Of a DNA stretch of 36,052 nucleotides, positions 17,330-25,156 are shown one piece after another (position 1 is the first letter of the stretch; each line of letters begins with the position of its first letter). The stretch lies in contig JAIRLE010000039.1 in assembly GCA_031259605.1 (NCBI GenBank), positions 1 to 36,052 on the forward strand, read 5' to 3'. Made by a program: the position numbers and the translations under genes. Source of the DNA: Zoogloeaceae bacterium. Lineage in GTDB: Bacteria; Pseudomonadota; Gammaproteobacteria; Burkholderiales; Rhodocyclaceae. The notes below the pieces were generated by a model that did no database searches, had not been told where the DNA came from, and worked only from the letters and a program-made list of their open reading frames with translations.

Positions 17330-18408
17330 GGGTTTTTTCCAGTGCGGGGCATGAGTTTAACTCTCTTTTCCATCCCGGCGGCCGGCAGCGCAATTTCTCG
17401 CAGCAGACGCGCCACGGGCGCTGGAATGCCGGATTCCAGCGCGTCGGTGATGGAAAGGCATTCCAGCGTGGCATCGTTCGTAACTGGCATCTTTTCCACC
17501 CGGTAGAGCAAGGGATGAATCTCCAGGCGGAAGTGAGTGAAGACATGGACGCGCGGCGGCAAGGACAAGGGAAAGTGATCGGCAAGTCCAAGGCGCGGCA
17601 AAAGCGCGGCATCCTCCGGCAACGCGTACAGACCGCCCCAGACGCCCGTCATCGGGCGGCGTTGCAGGAAGACATGCTCGCCATCGCTGACGATCAAGAA
17701 ACGCGCGACGCGGCGCGGTCCTTTGATTCGTGTTTTTGGCGCGGGCAGGCTTTCCACGCGGTTCTGCCGCAACGCCAGACAATCCGCGGCAAGCGGGCAA
17801 TTCGCGCAACGCGGCGCGCGGCGAGTGCATAGCGTTGCGCCCAAATCCATCAGTCCCTGGGTGTAGACGGGCATGTCGGATGCGGCGGGCAGCAGGGATT
17901 CGGCCTGTTTCCAGAGCATTTTTTCCACCGCGCCGACAGGCGCGCCTTCGATGGCAAAATAGCGGCAGAGCACCCGCTTGACGTTGCCGTCGAGAATGGC
18001 GGCGCGTTCATGGCTGACGAAAGCGGCAATAGCCGCCGCCGTGGAACGTCCGATGCCGGGCAACGCGGCCAGTTCCGCCGCCGTTCGCGGAAAATCCCCG
18101 GCATGATCCGTAACGATCCTGCGCGCGCAAAGATGCAGGTTGCGGGCGCGGGCGTAATACCCCATCCCCGCCCACAATGCCAGCACCGCTTCAACCGGCG
18201 CGGCGGCAAGCGTTCGCACATCGGGAAAACGCGCGACAAAACGGGGAAAAAGAGGAAGCACGACCGTCACCCGGGTTTGCTGCAACATGATTTCGGAAAG
18301 CCAGACCCGATACGCATCAGGCATTCCTTGCCACGGCAGATCGCGCCGACCATGCAGACGCTGCCAGTCGATGAGCGAACGGGCGAAAGCGGGAGATTCG
18401 AAAATCAT
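17326..18408 (-). CDS. mutY: A/G-specific adenine glycosylase MutY
   Basis: This 360-residue base-excision repair enzyme removes adenine mispaired with 8-oxoguanine. It has the catalytic Glu in SEIMLQQTRV, the helix-hairpin-helix LPGIGRSTAAAI, the catalytic Asp in ILDGNVKRVL, and an intact [4Fe-4S] loop C-x6-C-x2-C-x5-C (CTRRAPRCANCPLAADC). A C-terminal NUDIX-like 8-oxoG recognition domain follows. The frame is open upstream to 18459, but that would start inside tRNA-His. ATG 18408 gives the usual MutY N-terminus. It lies 6 nt after the CCA of tRNA-His and has no ribosome binding site of its own. Confidence 0.95.
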   Translation of the reverse strand: MIFESPAFARSLIDWQRLHGRRDLPWQGMPDAYRVWLSEIMLQQTRVTVVLPLFPRFVARFPDVRTLAAAPVEAVLALWAGMGYYARARNLHLCARRIVTDHAGDFPRTAAELAALPGIGRSTAAAIAAFVSHERAAILDGNVKRVLCRYFAIEGAPVGAVEKMLWKQAESLLPAASDMPVYTQGLMDLGATLCTRRAPRCANCPLAADCLALRQNRVESLPAPKTRIKGPRRVARFLIVSDGEHVFLQRRPMTGVWGGLYALPEDAALLPRLGLADHFPLSLPPRVHVFTHFRLEIHPLLYRVEKMPVTNDATLECLSITDALESGIPAPVARLLREIALPAAGMEKRVKLMPRTGKNP

Positions 18409-18414
18409 GGTAAC

Positions 18415-18491
18415 TGGGGCGACATACCGGGATCGAACCGGTGACACCTGGAGCCACAATCCAGTGCTCTACCAACTGAGCTAATGCCGCC
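18415..18491 (-). tRNA. tRNA-His (GTG)
   Basis: The minus strand folds as a standard cloverleaf: D-arm TTAGCTCAGTTGGTAGAG, anticodon loop with GTG, T-arm GGTTCGATCC and an encoded CCA end. The acceptor stem has 8 pairs, with the extra G(-1) opposite C73 that is diagnostic of tRNA-His. It is the last tRNA of a three-tRNA run and is followed after 6 nt by the mutY ATG. Confidence 0.96.
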
Positions 18492-18512
18492 ATTGCATAT
18501 GGGCTTGTTTCC

Positions 18513-18589
18513 TGGCGCACCCGGCGAGAATCGAACTCACAACCTACGGCTTAGAAGGCCGTTGCTCTATCCAGTTGAGCTACGGGCGC
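18513..18589 (-). tRNA. tRNA-Arg (TCT)
   Basis: The minus strand gives acceptor GCGCCCG paired with CGGGTGC, discriminator G and encoded CCA. It also has a D-arm TAGCTCAACTGGATAGAGCA and the anticodon loop CTTCTAA, with TCT reading AGA/AGG. It lies between tRNA-Pro and tRNA-His with short spacers, so all three are probably processed from one precursor. Confidence 0.96.
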
Positions 18590-18634
18590 CGATTTTCTGG
18601 CCTCGCCTGAAGACTGCCTCGCACGCTTTTACTT

Positions 18635-18711
18635 TGGTCGGGGCGGTGGGATTTGAACTCACGACCCTCTGCTCCCAAAGCAGATGCGCTACCAGACTGC
18701 GCTACGCCCCG
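18635..18711 (-). tRNA. tRNA-Pro (TGG)
   Basis: The minus strand gives acceptor CGGGGCG paired with CGCCCCG, discriminator A and encoded CCA. The D-arm is TAGCGCAGTCTGGTAGCGCA and the anticodon loop TTTGGGA carries TGG. It is the first tRNA of the cluster, directly downstream of a strong promoter. Confidence 0.96.
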
Positions 18712-18722
18712 AAGAGACAGGC

Positions 18723-18751
18723 ATTCTATAGACCGTCCCCGGTTGCGTCAA
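18723..18751 (-). promoter_or_regulatory. Promoter of the tRNA cluster
   Basis: The minus strand has TTGACG (18751-18746), a 17-bp spacer and TAGAAT (18728-18723). Transcription would begin a few bases before tRNA-Pro. With no terminator between tRNA-His and mutY, it could also drive mutY-dnaB-aroC-greB. Confidence 0.68.
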
Positions 18752-18893
18752 GGCGAACATTCGACCAGGAACGGCAAACCGATCGATGAAGCGGCGGCGA
18801 CCGACACTTGCCAGGTGCGCTCGCCGACGGTCAGGCGCCGTCCTTCCAGCAAGAAGCCGTGTCGTCATCATGAACAAGCGATGTCACGTTTTC

Positions 18894-18922
18894 TTGCAAA
18901 GCGCGGACGTTTCTGATATTAA
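18894..18922 (+). promoter_or_regulatory. Promoter of dksA
   Basis: TTGCAA (18894-18899), a 17-bp spacer and TATTAA (18917-18922) give a good sigma70 match, with a start site near 18929 and a leader of ~20 nt. It is divergent from the tRNA promoter; the ~140 bp between them show no gene. Confidence 0.62.
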
Positions 18923-18949
18923 GTGCGCTTTCGTCAATCAGGGACAGCC

Positions 18950-19375
18950 ATGGAAGAATATCTGCTGCAAAAGCATTTTGCCCCTTACACGCCAAAGCGC
19001 GGTGAAAAATACATGAGCGCTGGTCAGCTCAAACATTTCCGGGCCATCCTGGAAAACGTCAAAAAAGGGTTGGGCGAGGACATAGACCGCACGGTGCATA
19101 CCATGCAGGATGAAGCGACGATCTTTGCCGATCCCAATGACCGCGCCAGTCAGGAGACCGACATCGCCATTGAGTTGCGCAACCGCGATCGGGAACGCAA
19201 ACTCATCAAGAAAATCGACGAGACGCTGGCGCGTATCGATTCGGGCGATTACGGCTATTGCGACAAATGTGGCGTGGAAATCGGCATCAAGCGCCTGGAG
19301 GCGCGTCCCACCGCCACGCTCTGCATCGACTGCAAGACGCTGGACGAAATGAAGGAAAAACAGATGGCGAAATAA
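18950..19375 (+). CDS. dksA: RNA polymerase-binding transcription factor DksA
   Basis: This 141-residue protein binds the RNA polymerase secondary channel and, with ppGpp, mediates the stringent response. The coiled coil carries the tip motif DPNDRA (DxxDxA) in ATIFADPNDRASQETD. The C-terminus has the four-cysteine zinc finger CDKC...CIDC. The start ATG 18950 is preferred over an upstream in-frame ATG at 18923, because AGGGA lies 5 nt before it and a strong promoter would place transcription start near 18929. Confidence 0.95.
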   Translation: MEEYLLQKHFAPYTPKRGEKYMSAGQLKHFRAILENVKKGLGEDIDRTVHTMQDEATIFADPNDRASQETDIAIELRNRDRERKLIKKIDETLARIDSGDYGYCDKCGVEIGIKRLEARPTATLCIDCKTLDEMKEKQMAK

Positions 19376-19415
19376 GCCGCCGCCGTCTCGTGCGCCACGT
19401 CCGCGCGCCACAAAC

Positions 19416-19444
19416 AAAAAAGGAACCGCCCGGTTCCTTTTTTT
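19416..19444. terminator. Bidirectional intrinsic terminator between dksA and rho
   Basis: GGAACCG (19422-19428) pairs with CGGTTCC (19431-19437), flanked by six A (19416-19421) and seven T (19438-19444). It therefore works as an intrinsic terminator in both directions for the convergent genes dksA (plus) and rho (minus). Confidence 0.9.
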
Positions 19445-19449
19445 CGACG

Positions 19450-19471
19450 CATCCGCGCACAGGCGCGGATG
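19450..19471. terminator. Second GC-rich hairpin next to the terminator
   Basis: CATCCGCGC (19450-19458) and GCGCGGATG (19463-19471) form a perfect 9-bp stem with a 4-nt loop. It lies directly after the rho stop on the rho side. It has no T tract of its own and probably assists termination or protects the rho mRNA 3' end. Confidence 0.55.
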
Positions 19472-19490
19472 GAAGGCAAAACCTGCTCCG

Positions 19491-20750
19491 CTATCCCCGG
19501 CGCATGGCGTCGAAGAATTCGCCGTTGCTCTTGGTTGCCTTGATCTTGTCGAGCAGGAATTCCATCGCTTCCAGATCGTCCATCGGGTAGAGGAGTTTGC
19601 GCAGTACCCACATCTTTTGCAGCACGTCGGGTTTCAAAAGCAACTCCTCGCGGCGGGTGCCGGAGCGGTTGACGTTGATGGCCGGATACATGCGCTTTTC
19701 CGACATGCGTCGATCCAGATGGATTTCCATGTTGCCGGTGCCCTTGAATTCCTCGTAGATCACATCGTCCATGCGCGAGCCGGTTTCGATCAGGGCGGTG
19801 GCGATGATGGTCAGCGAGCCGCCTTCCTCGATGTTGCGCGCCGCGCCGAAGAAGCGCTTGGGCTTTTGCAGGGCGTTGGCGTCCACGCCGCCGGTCAGTA
19901 CCTTGCCGGAGGCGGGCTGCACGGTGTTGTAGGCGCGCGCCAGCCGGGTGATGGAGTCGAGCAGGATGATCACATCTTTTTTCATTTCCACCAGGCGCTT
20001 GGCTTTTTCGATCACCATTTCGGCAACCTGCACGTGGCGGGTGGCCGGTTCGTCGAAGGTGGAGGCCACCACTTCGCCGCGTACGGTGCGGGTCATTTCG
20101 GTGACTTCTTCCGGACGCTCGTCGATCAAGAGCACGATCAGCACTGCTTCCGGGTGGTTCGTGGTCAAGGCGTGGGCGATATGCTGCATCATCACGGTCT
20201 TGCCGGATTTTGGCGGCGAGACGATAAGGCCGCGCTGCCCCGCGCCAATGGGGGCGATCATGTCGATTACCCGGCTGGTGATGTTTTCCTCGGCCTTGAT
20301 GTCGCGTTCGAGATGCAGATGCCGCGTGGGATGCAGCGGCGTCAGGTTTTCGAACATCAGTTTGTTCTTGGTGACTTCCGGCAGTTCGCCATTGATCGTG
20401 TCCAGCTTGGTGAGCGCCGAATAACGCTCGCCGTCCTTGGGCGTGCGAATTTCGCCTTCGATGGAATCGCCCGTCCTCAAATTGAAGCGGCGGATTTGTG
20501 AAGGCGAGACGTAGATGTCGTCGGTGTTGGCTTGGTAGGAAGTGTCCGGCGAACGGAGAAAACCAAAGCCATCAGAGAGGATTTCCAGCGCGCCATCGCC
20601 GTAGATGGGTTCGCCTTTCTTGGCGTGGGCGCGCAGGATGGAAAAAATCAGTTCGTGTTTTCTGAGGCGATTGGCGGCGTCGATATTGAAGCTGGCGGCC
20701 ATTTCGACCAGCTGGCTGACGTGCAGGGACTTGAGTTCGGAAAGGTGCAT
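19491..20750 (-). CDS. rho: Transcription termination factor Rho
   Basis: This 419-residue hexameric RNA helicase, the same length as E. coli Rho, terminates transcription at C-rich unstructured RNA. The N-terminus begins MHLSELKSLHVSQLVEMA. The RNA-binding cold-shock domain follows (GFLRSPDTSYQANTDDIYVS). Walker A is PPKSGKT, and Walker B and Q/R-loop regions are intact (LIDERPEEVTEM). The frame is open upstream to 20918, but ATG 20750 gives the canonical start. It follows trxA on the same strand, as in many proteobacteria. Confidence 0.97.
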   Translation of the reverse strand: MHLSELKSLHVSQLVEMAASFNIDAANRLRKHELIFSILRAHAKKGEPIYGDGALEILSDGFGFLRSPDTSYQANTDDIYVSPSQIRRFNLRTGDSIEGEIRTPKDGERYSALTKLDTINGELPEVTKNKLMFENLTPLHPTRHLHLERDIKAEENITSRVIDMIAPIGAGQRGLIVSPPKSGKTVMMQHIAHALTTNHPEAVLIVLLIDERPEEVTEMTRTVRGEVVASTFDEPATRHVQVAEMVIEKAKRLVEMKKDVIILLDSITRLARAYNTVQPASGKVLTGGVDANALQKPKRFFGAARNIEEGGSLTIIATALIETGSRMDDVIYEEFKGTGNMEIHLDRRMSEKRMYPAINVNRSGTRREELLLKPDVLQKMWVLRKLLYPMDDLEAMEFLLDKIKATKSNGEFFDAMRRG

Positions 20751-20901
20751 TGGCGTTGCTGCGAAAAGAGAGGAAGGACAGGATGGAAAGCGCGTGGGCA
20801 ACGCGTTCCGTGAGATGGGGGAAAAGAAAACTGAAGAAGGAAAAGTGAAAAAGCGCCTGGAAGAATATTTTTTGTGTGCCCAAGCGCGCAGGGTAGGGAA
20901 A
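20751..20901 (-). promoter_or_regulatory. Pyrimidine-rich rho leader, possible rut region
   Basis: The 151 bp between trxA and rho read on the minus strand as a long C/U-rich, G-poor run (around 20868-20808: CTTTTTCACTTTTCCTTCTT and similar). This is the kind of unstructured RNA Rho binds. It suggests attenuation of rho by Rho itself, as known for the E. coli rho leader. No leader peptide was identified. Confidence 0.45.
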
Positions 20902-21237
20902 TCAGAGCGCGTTGTCAATCATGGCGACCAGTTGTGATTTGCTTTGCGCTCCGGTGCGGGCATCTTCCGGGTTGCCGCCCTTGAACAGCATCAGGGTCGG
21001 CACACCGCGCACATTGTAGCGGGAGGCGATTTCGCCGTCCGTATCGATATTGAGTTTTCCGAACTTGATTTTTCCCGCGTAATCGGCGGCCACGGTCTCG
21101 AATGCGGGCATCATCATCCGGCAGGGCTGACACCACGGCGCCCAGTAATCCACGAGCACGGGAAGCGCTGAATTGAGCACTTCCGTTTCAAAATTTTCTG
21201 CGGTAATCGAAAGAATCGGGCTTGTTGCTTCGGTCAT
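20902..21237 (-). CDS. trxA: Thioredoxin with WCQPC active site
   Basis: This 111-residue cytoplasmic thioredoxin reduces protein disulfides, probably including those of ribonucleotide reductase. The fold motifs are standard: VLVDYWAPW before the active site, LNIDTDGEIASRYNVRGVPTL with the cis-proline, and GAQSKSQLVAMIDNAL at the end. The redox motif is C36-Q37-P38-C39 instead of the usual CGPC. The start ATG 21237 has AGAGGA 5 nt upstream. The gene precedes rho and has its own promoter. Confidence 0.93.
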   Translation of the reverse strand: MTEATSPILSITAENFETEVLNSALPVLVDYWAPWCQPCRMMMPAFETVAADYAGKIKFGKLNIDTDGEIASRYNVRGVPTLMLFKGGNPEDARTGAQSKSQLVAMIDNAL

Positions 21238-21305
21238 GACATCCTCTGGAAATGTTCGCGCAATGGGGAGTTCAGGCGCTTTCCGGCGCCGCAAAACAGG
21301 TATGG

Positions 21306-21334
21306 AGTATAGCAAAAGCGCACATCCTACCCAA
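21306..21334 (-). promoter_or_regulatory. Promoter of trxA(-rho)
   Basis: The minus strand has TTGGGT (21334-21329), a 17-bp spacer and TATACT (21311-21306). Transcription would start near 21300, giving a leader of ~60 nt. Confidence 0.6.
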
Positions 21335-21387
21335 GAATGCGGCGGATGAAAAGCCGCATCCGCATCCGCGCCACGCAGGCGTCAAAA

Positions 21388-21416
21388 AGCAGGGGTTTAT
21401 TTTTGCGCCTCCTGCT
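21388..21416 (-). terminator. Terminator of the exopolysaccharide operon
   Basis: On the minus strand AGCAGG and CCTGCT form a 6-bp stem around a loop of 17 nt, followed by five T. The stem overlaps the stop codon of the last operon gene (21417-21415). The stem is short for an intrinsic terminator, so efficiency is uncertain. Confidence 0.5.
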
Positions 21417-22512
21417 AATCCGAGCGTCTGACATGGCGTCTCCACAACTGCCAGACGCCATAGGCCAGGCCGAAGGCCAGACCGCCGGGGCGGCAGGAAT
21501 AAAAACGCCAGCGCCGGTGTTCGATCTGACCACTCATGCGCTCGCGCAACTGGTGGCGGGAATGTGAACGGCGCACCCGGGAAGCGTCGATCCACTGCCA
21601 GCCTTCGTCCAGACCCCAGCGTATCCATTCGTCCAGCAACAGACGACCGCTGCCAAGGGCGGCATAGGCGGGCATGAACGCCAGGCTGTAGTCGTACAGG
21701 CGTCCCTGTTCCAGCAGGCCGAGACGATAGCTGATGCAGCGCCCCTCATGTTCCAGCAGCACCGCGCGCACACGGTCTTCCGCCGCGAGGGCGCGCAGCG
21801 CTTCCGTGGTTGCCGCCACATTGTCGGAGCTGAAGATGCCGACATCTTGCGCGCCTTTCCAGCTGATCCGTTCGACGGCGCAAATCCGCGCCAGCAGCGC
21901 GTCCATCGTGTCGGCATCCGGCCTTGCCCGGCGCGGCGCGGCACCGATGGCGGCGCTGCGCTTTCTTGCCCGGCGCAATTTATACCGCGCATCTCCCGCG
22001 GGTTCGTCGCGATCTTTTGCGCACACGCGATATTCGGGCACGAGGCAGATCAGACGGTTCTCCCAACGAAAACTGCCGCGTCTTCCCCATGCCGTAAGGC
22101 CGGCGTTACTGGCTGGCGCCGGGAGAATTTCATCCAGTTGCAGCAGGGCATGGGGCAAGGCGCGGCGGATACGCGGCAAGGCATCCATCAATACGGCTTC
22201 CTGCCCCGGCTCGACGGCCAGAACGATGCGATCCGCAAGAGGATAGCCAAGATGACGCACTACCCGCAACGGCAGTCCGGCTTGGCGCTCGCGGCAATGG
22301 AGCAGCGGCAGGCACAGGACAAGACGCGCATCCTGCCAGGCAATCAGCACATGCAGCGTTTGCCCTGGCCGCAAATGACGCGCCATTGCCCGTAGCCAGG
22401 ACAGGCGATTGAAAGGCGTAAATGTCGGCAGGCGGAGAAGAAGCTCATTGTAGGCAGCCGCCGGAAAAGCTCCGGCTTCCAGATCGTCATGCCATGCAAA
22501 ACGCGCCGTCAT
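21415..22512 (-). CDS. GNAT acetyltransferase, BioF2-like/CelD type (exopolysaccharide operon)
   Basis: This 365-residue protein resembles the BioF2-like (Acetyltransf_6/CelD) branch of GNAT proteins, often found in exopolysaccharide clusters. The N-terminal half has FNRLSWLRAMARHL. The C-terminal half has the acetyl-CoA-site pattern EGRCISYRLGLLEQGRLYDYSLAF and a late LGSGRLLLDEWIRWGLDEGW. The start at 22512 is chosen because ATGA overlaps the stop of the preceding gene. The frame is open upstream to 22722 only through that gene. It is the last operon gene, followed by a terminator-like hairpin. The target is probably a sugar amine or hydroxyl of the polysaccharide, but this is inferred from context. 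Confidence 0.75.
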   Translation of the reverse strand: MTARFAWHDDLEAGAFPAAAYNELLLRLPTFTPFNRLSWLRAMARHLRPGQTLHVLIAWQDARLVLCLPLLHCRERQAGLPLRVVRHLGYPLADRIVLAVEPGQEAVLMDALPRIRRALPHALLQLDEILPAPASNAGLTAWGRRGSFRWENRLICLVPEYRVCAKDRDEPAGDARYKLRRARKRSAAIGAAPRRARPDADTMDALLARICAVERISWKGAQDVGIFSSDNVAATTEALRALAAEDRVRAVLLEHEGRCISYRLGLLEQGRLYDYSLAFMPAYAALGSGRLLLDEWIRWGLDEGWQWIDASRVRRSHSRHQLRERMSGQIEHRRWRFYSCRPGGLAFGLAYGVWQLWRRHVRRSD

Positions 22513-23198
22513 TCCGATCTCTGCGGCGAAATACGGTTGCGATCCGGTTTGCGCAAGGAGGAAAAACGCGGTTCGCGGTAAGCGCATATGTGCGTGAAAT
22601 GCAGAAAACCAAACAGGGTGTAGACATGCGTCGCTTCTCCGGTTTCCCTGAATCCCATGTGCATGTGCATCGCTAGCGCGGGCAGGTTGCGCGTATCCAT
22701 CAGAGAGCGGACAACATGACAACCGAGTTCATGATGCCCTTGCTCGCAAAGCGCGCGCAGGTAGCGCAAGGGCACCCCCGTATTGCGGTACGGTTCGGCA
22801 ACCTCGCCGGCGAACTGATACATATGGCCCGGCGGCAGGCGAATCCAGCGGCGATACAGCGGTTCGTAGTAATCCCGGTTGGTCATCCACACCATGCCGA
22901 TGGCGTCGCCGTTTTCATCCGCGAACGCGTCGCCACGCACGCCTTCCTTGGCAAGCAGTTTGCGCGCGGCGGGCAGGTAATGCGCAAAATGTTTTTCCAG
23001 CTTCGGCAGGGTTTCTTCATCGATGCGCACATGTTCCCAACGATACGCCTTCAGGCGCTTGGATAACGGCGCTTCCAGCGAACGTTCCACGGTCAGCAAT
23101 TCCTGGCACCGGTAGATGAAACGTTGGCACAGTACGCGCAGCGTGCCGCGCCAACCCTTGCGCCGGATTTTGCCGAGCAATTCCGCCAGCGGCCTCAT
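22509..23198 (-). CDS. GNAT-type N-acetyltransferase-like protein
   Basis: This 229-residue protein shows a GNAT-like pattern: EVAEPYRNTGVPLRYLRAL, where the acetyl-CoA pyrophosphate loop is expected, then MDTRNLPALAMHMHMGFRETG, the usual Asn-x-x-A...GF end. No signal peptide is seen. ATG 23198 overlaps the stop of the glycosidase-like gene as ATGA, and its own stop overlaps the next ATG likewise, so it is translationally coupled on both sides. It may supply acyl groups to the exopolysaccharide together with the following BioF2-like protein. Confidence 0.68.
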   Translation of the reverse strand: MRPLAELLGKIRRKGWRGTLRVLCQRFIYRCQELLTVERSLEAPLSKRLKAYRWEHVRIDEETLPKLEKHFAHYLPAARKLLAKEGVRGDAFADENGDAIGMVWMTNRDYYEPLYRRWIRLPPGHMYQFAGEVAEPYRNTGVPLRYLRALCEQGHHELGCHVVRSLMDTRNLPALAMHMHMGFRETGEATHVYTLFGFLHFTHICAYREPRFSSLRKPDRNRISPQRSE

Positions 23199-25156
23199 GG
23201 CGTCTTCCAGCTCAGGGCAAACAGGGTTTCGCCCGGCACGTTGAAACGCGGACGGGATCCGCCGCAATCCAGTTTCACCGCGCGCGCGCGGTTATCGGAG
23301 CCGAAAAATTCGAGTTTCGCGCTCACCTGACAAAGACCATCGGCTCCCGACAGGCTTATCTGTTGCAAGCGCCTGCTCTTGTTTACCCCCAGCAGGCCAT
23401 GCCGTTTGCCGTCGCGCATGGCGAGCGCATCCACTTCAAAGGCGTTGTTGTCCAGCGCCTCGACCTGGGACAACCAGTGATTGCGAATGAATTGTTGCGC
23501 AAGGCCGACCGGGCGCGGTTCAAAATTTCCCGCCCCACGCTCCCGCAGCATACCCTTGGCGTGACCTGCGTCATCGGCAACCAGAAACCAGTTGAGCATA
23601 TCCAGCAAACCGTCACGGGAAGCGTTGATGACGACCGAAGCCCACCACAACGCCGCAAAATTCGTATCCTGCTGGTAGACGCTGACACTGGAGCCGCTGG
23701 AAATATTGGTTTGGTTGAGCAGCAGCGCCTTCTTCGGACGACCGTCGGCATCCCTGCCCACCAGTCTGGCGGCAGCCTGGACATTGTCGCGATAACGGCG
23801 CGTGGCAAAAAGGTCGCGTACCATCCATTCGTGCCAGACAATGGCGTCAATGTCGTTTTCGTAACGCCGCAACAGCCTTTCCGTCCAGATCATGCCGCGG
23901 CGCGCGTTTGCGTCTCCATCATGGAAAGGGCCATTGATGAAACGCGAACTGGCGGGGACGGCAATGCGCACACCGGCGTCGCGCGCCCTGGAATTTCCCC
24001 GCACCCGTCGCACGAGCGCGTCAAAATAACGCTCGAAGCTGGCGTAATCCGGGTAGTTGAGATTGGGTTCATCGGCAAGGGACAGATAGTGAATGCCGCC
24101 GGATTTCAGCCGGGCGCTGTCGGCCAGCCAGGCATCCACTCCGGCCAGAGTCTGCTGGTCGTCGGCAAGCACGGCGCGGCGTCCGCTTCCGGCCAGCAAG
24201 GTGAGATCGAAATCAATGCCGAAACGCTCGCCATACTGGCGACGAAAACCGATTTCGCGTTCCGGTTGCCGGGGAAGCACATCGACGAAACTGTAATAAT
24301 TTGCCGCCTGCGGCGCCAGGGCATCGAGGGCGGCAAATCCCGATTCCGGCCATGCCGCATAAGGCAGGCCAAGACCCAGACGCGGTGCGGCACCAAGGAT
24401 GTTCCCGGACAGCGTCAATTCCACCATGCCGGAAGGGTAGTCCAGGCGATGCAGATGTTCCGGTTTTTGCGCGAACAGGTTGTCCGCGCCATCCAGCCAG
24501 AAGGCTGCCTTGCCGCTGCCTTCCAGGGTAAGACGCCAGATTTCGTCCTGTTTCGACTCCGGCAACGGCATGCGGTCGAAGCTCGAATATTGCGCGTATT
24601 GCTGCAAATTCAGGCGCAGGGTCTGGCTGTCGGACAGGCGCGTTGCCCGCAACGCATGAACGCCGCCATGATGCTTGCCGCCGAGTACGGCTTTCTCGCC
24701 CGCCGCCACGCGAAAATAAAATTCGGAATTGCGGGGCACATCGGCGCAAAAATGCACCTTGGCAGGCTCGAATTGCGCGGCGGTGTCCGCATCGTGCGTC
24801 ACGTGGTAATTGCGAAAACTGTAGCCCGGAATACCCAGGCGATAGTCGGCATTGCCGGCTTTCAGGATAAAGGCGTATTCGCCGTGCGTCTGGTCGGCAT
24901 GGATGTCCAGTTGTTCCACCAGTTTCCCGTTGCCGTCCAGCAGGTAAACCCGCTCGCTGTTGGCCTCGGCCTGCCAGGCCGCCTGCCAGCGCAGTTGCAC
25001 GGACTCGGCAGGTGCCGATGGGCGCAGGTACAGGCTGCCGTCGCGGACGGCGCCCCATTCCACGGAGCCGCCGCGTGAGGTCGACATCAACGCGAAGGGC
25101 AAGCCGAGCGTCAGCAGCAAAGCCAGGGCAAACCACTTGCGGTTTTTCAGCATCAT
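23195..25156 (-). CDS. Secreted TIM-barrel glycoside hydrolase-like protein
   Basis: This 653-residue protein has a basic N-terminus (KNRK) and hydrophobic segment (WFALALLLTLGLPFAL), probably a signal peptide or anchor. Residues ~30-250 look like beta-sandwich modules. Residues ~285-600 look like a (beta/alpha)8 barrel of the clan A type. Possible catalytic acids are E363 (LSLADEPNLNY) and E443 (IVWHEWM), 80 residues apart. I cannot assign a GH family. ATG 25156 overlaps the upstream stop as ATGA and has GGAG just before it. In context it would act in the periplasm or outside, trimming or clearing the polysaccharide made by this operon. Confidence 0.68.
   Translation of the reverse strand: MMLKNRKWFALALLLTLGLPFALMSTSRGGSVEWGAVRDGSLYLRPSAPAESVQLRWQAAWQAEANSERVYLLDGNGKLVEQLDIHADQTHGEYAFILKAGNADYRLGIPGYSFRNYHVTHDADTAAQFEPAKVHFCADVPRNSEFYFRVAAGEKAVLGGKHHGGVHALRATRLSDSQTLRLNLQQYAQYSSFDRMPLPESKQDEIWRLTLEGSGKAAFWLDGADNLFAQKPEHLHRLDYPSGMVELTLSGNILGAAPRLGLGLPYAAWPESGFAALDALAPQAANYYSFVDVLPRQPEREIGFRRQYGERFGIDFDLTLLAGSGRRAVLADDQQTLAGVDAWLADSARLKSGGIHYLSLADEPNLNYPDYASFERYFDALVRRVRGNSRARDAGVRIAVPASSRFINGPFHDGDANARRGMIWTERLLRRYENDIDAIVWHEWMVRDLFATRRYRDNVQAAARLVGRDADGRPKKALLLNQTNISSGSSVSVYQQDTNFAALWWASVVINASRDGLLDMLNWFLVADDAGHAKGMLRERGAGNFEPRPVGLAQQFIRNHWLSQVEALDNNAFEVDALAMRDGKRHGLLGVNKSRRLQQISLSGADGLCQVSAKLEFFGSDNRARAVKLDCGGSRPRFNVPGETLFALSWKTP

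Noticed and set aside
18409..18459. Extended MutY start at 18459
   Set aside because: The added codons lie inside tRNA-His.
18740..18890. Short open frames in the gap between the tRNA and dksA promoters
   Set aside because: None has a ribosome binding site or recognisable sequence; the gap is explained by two divergent promoters.
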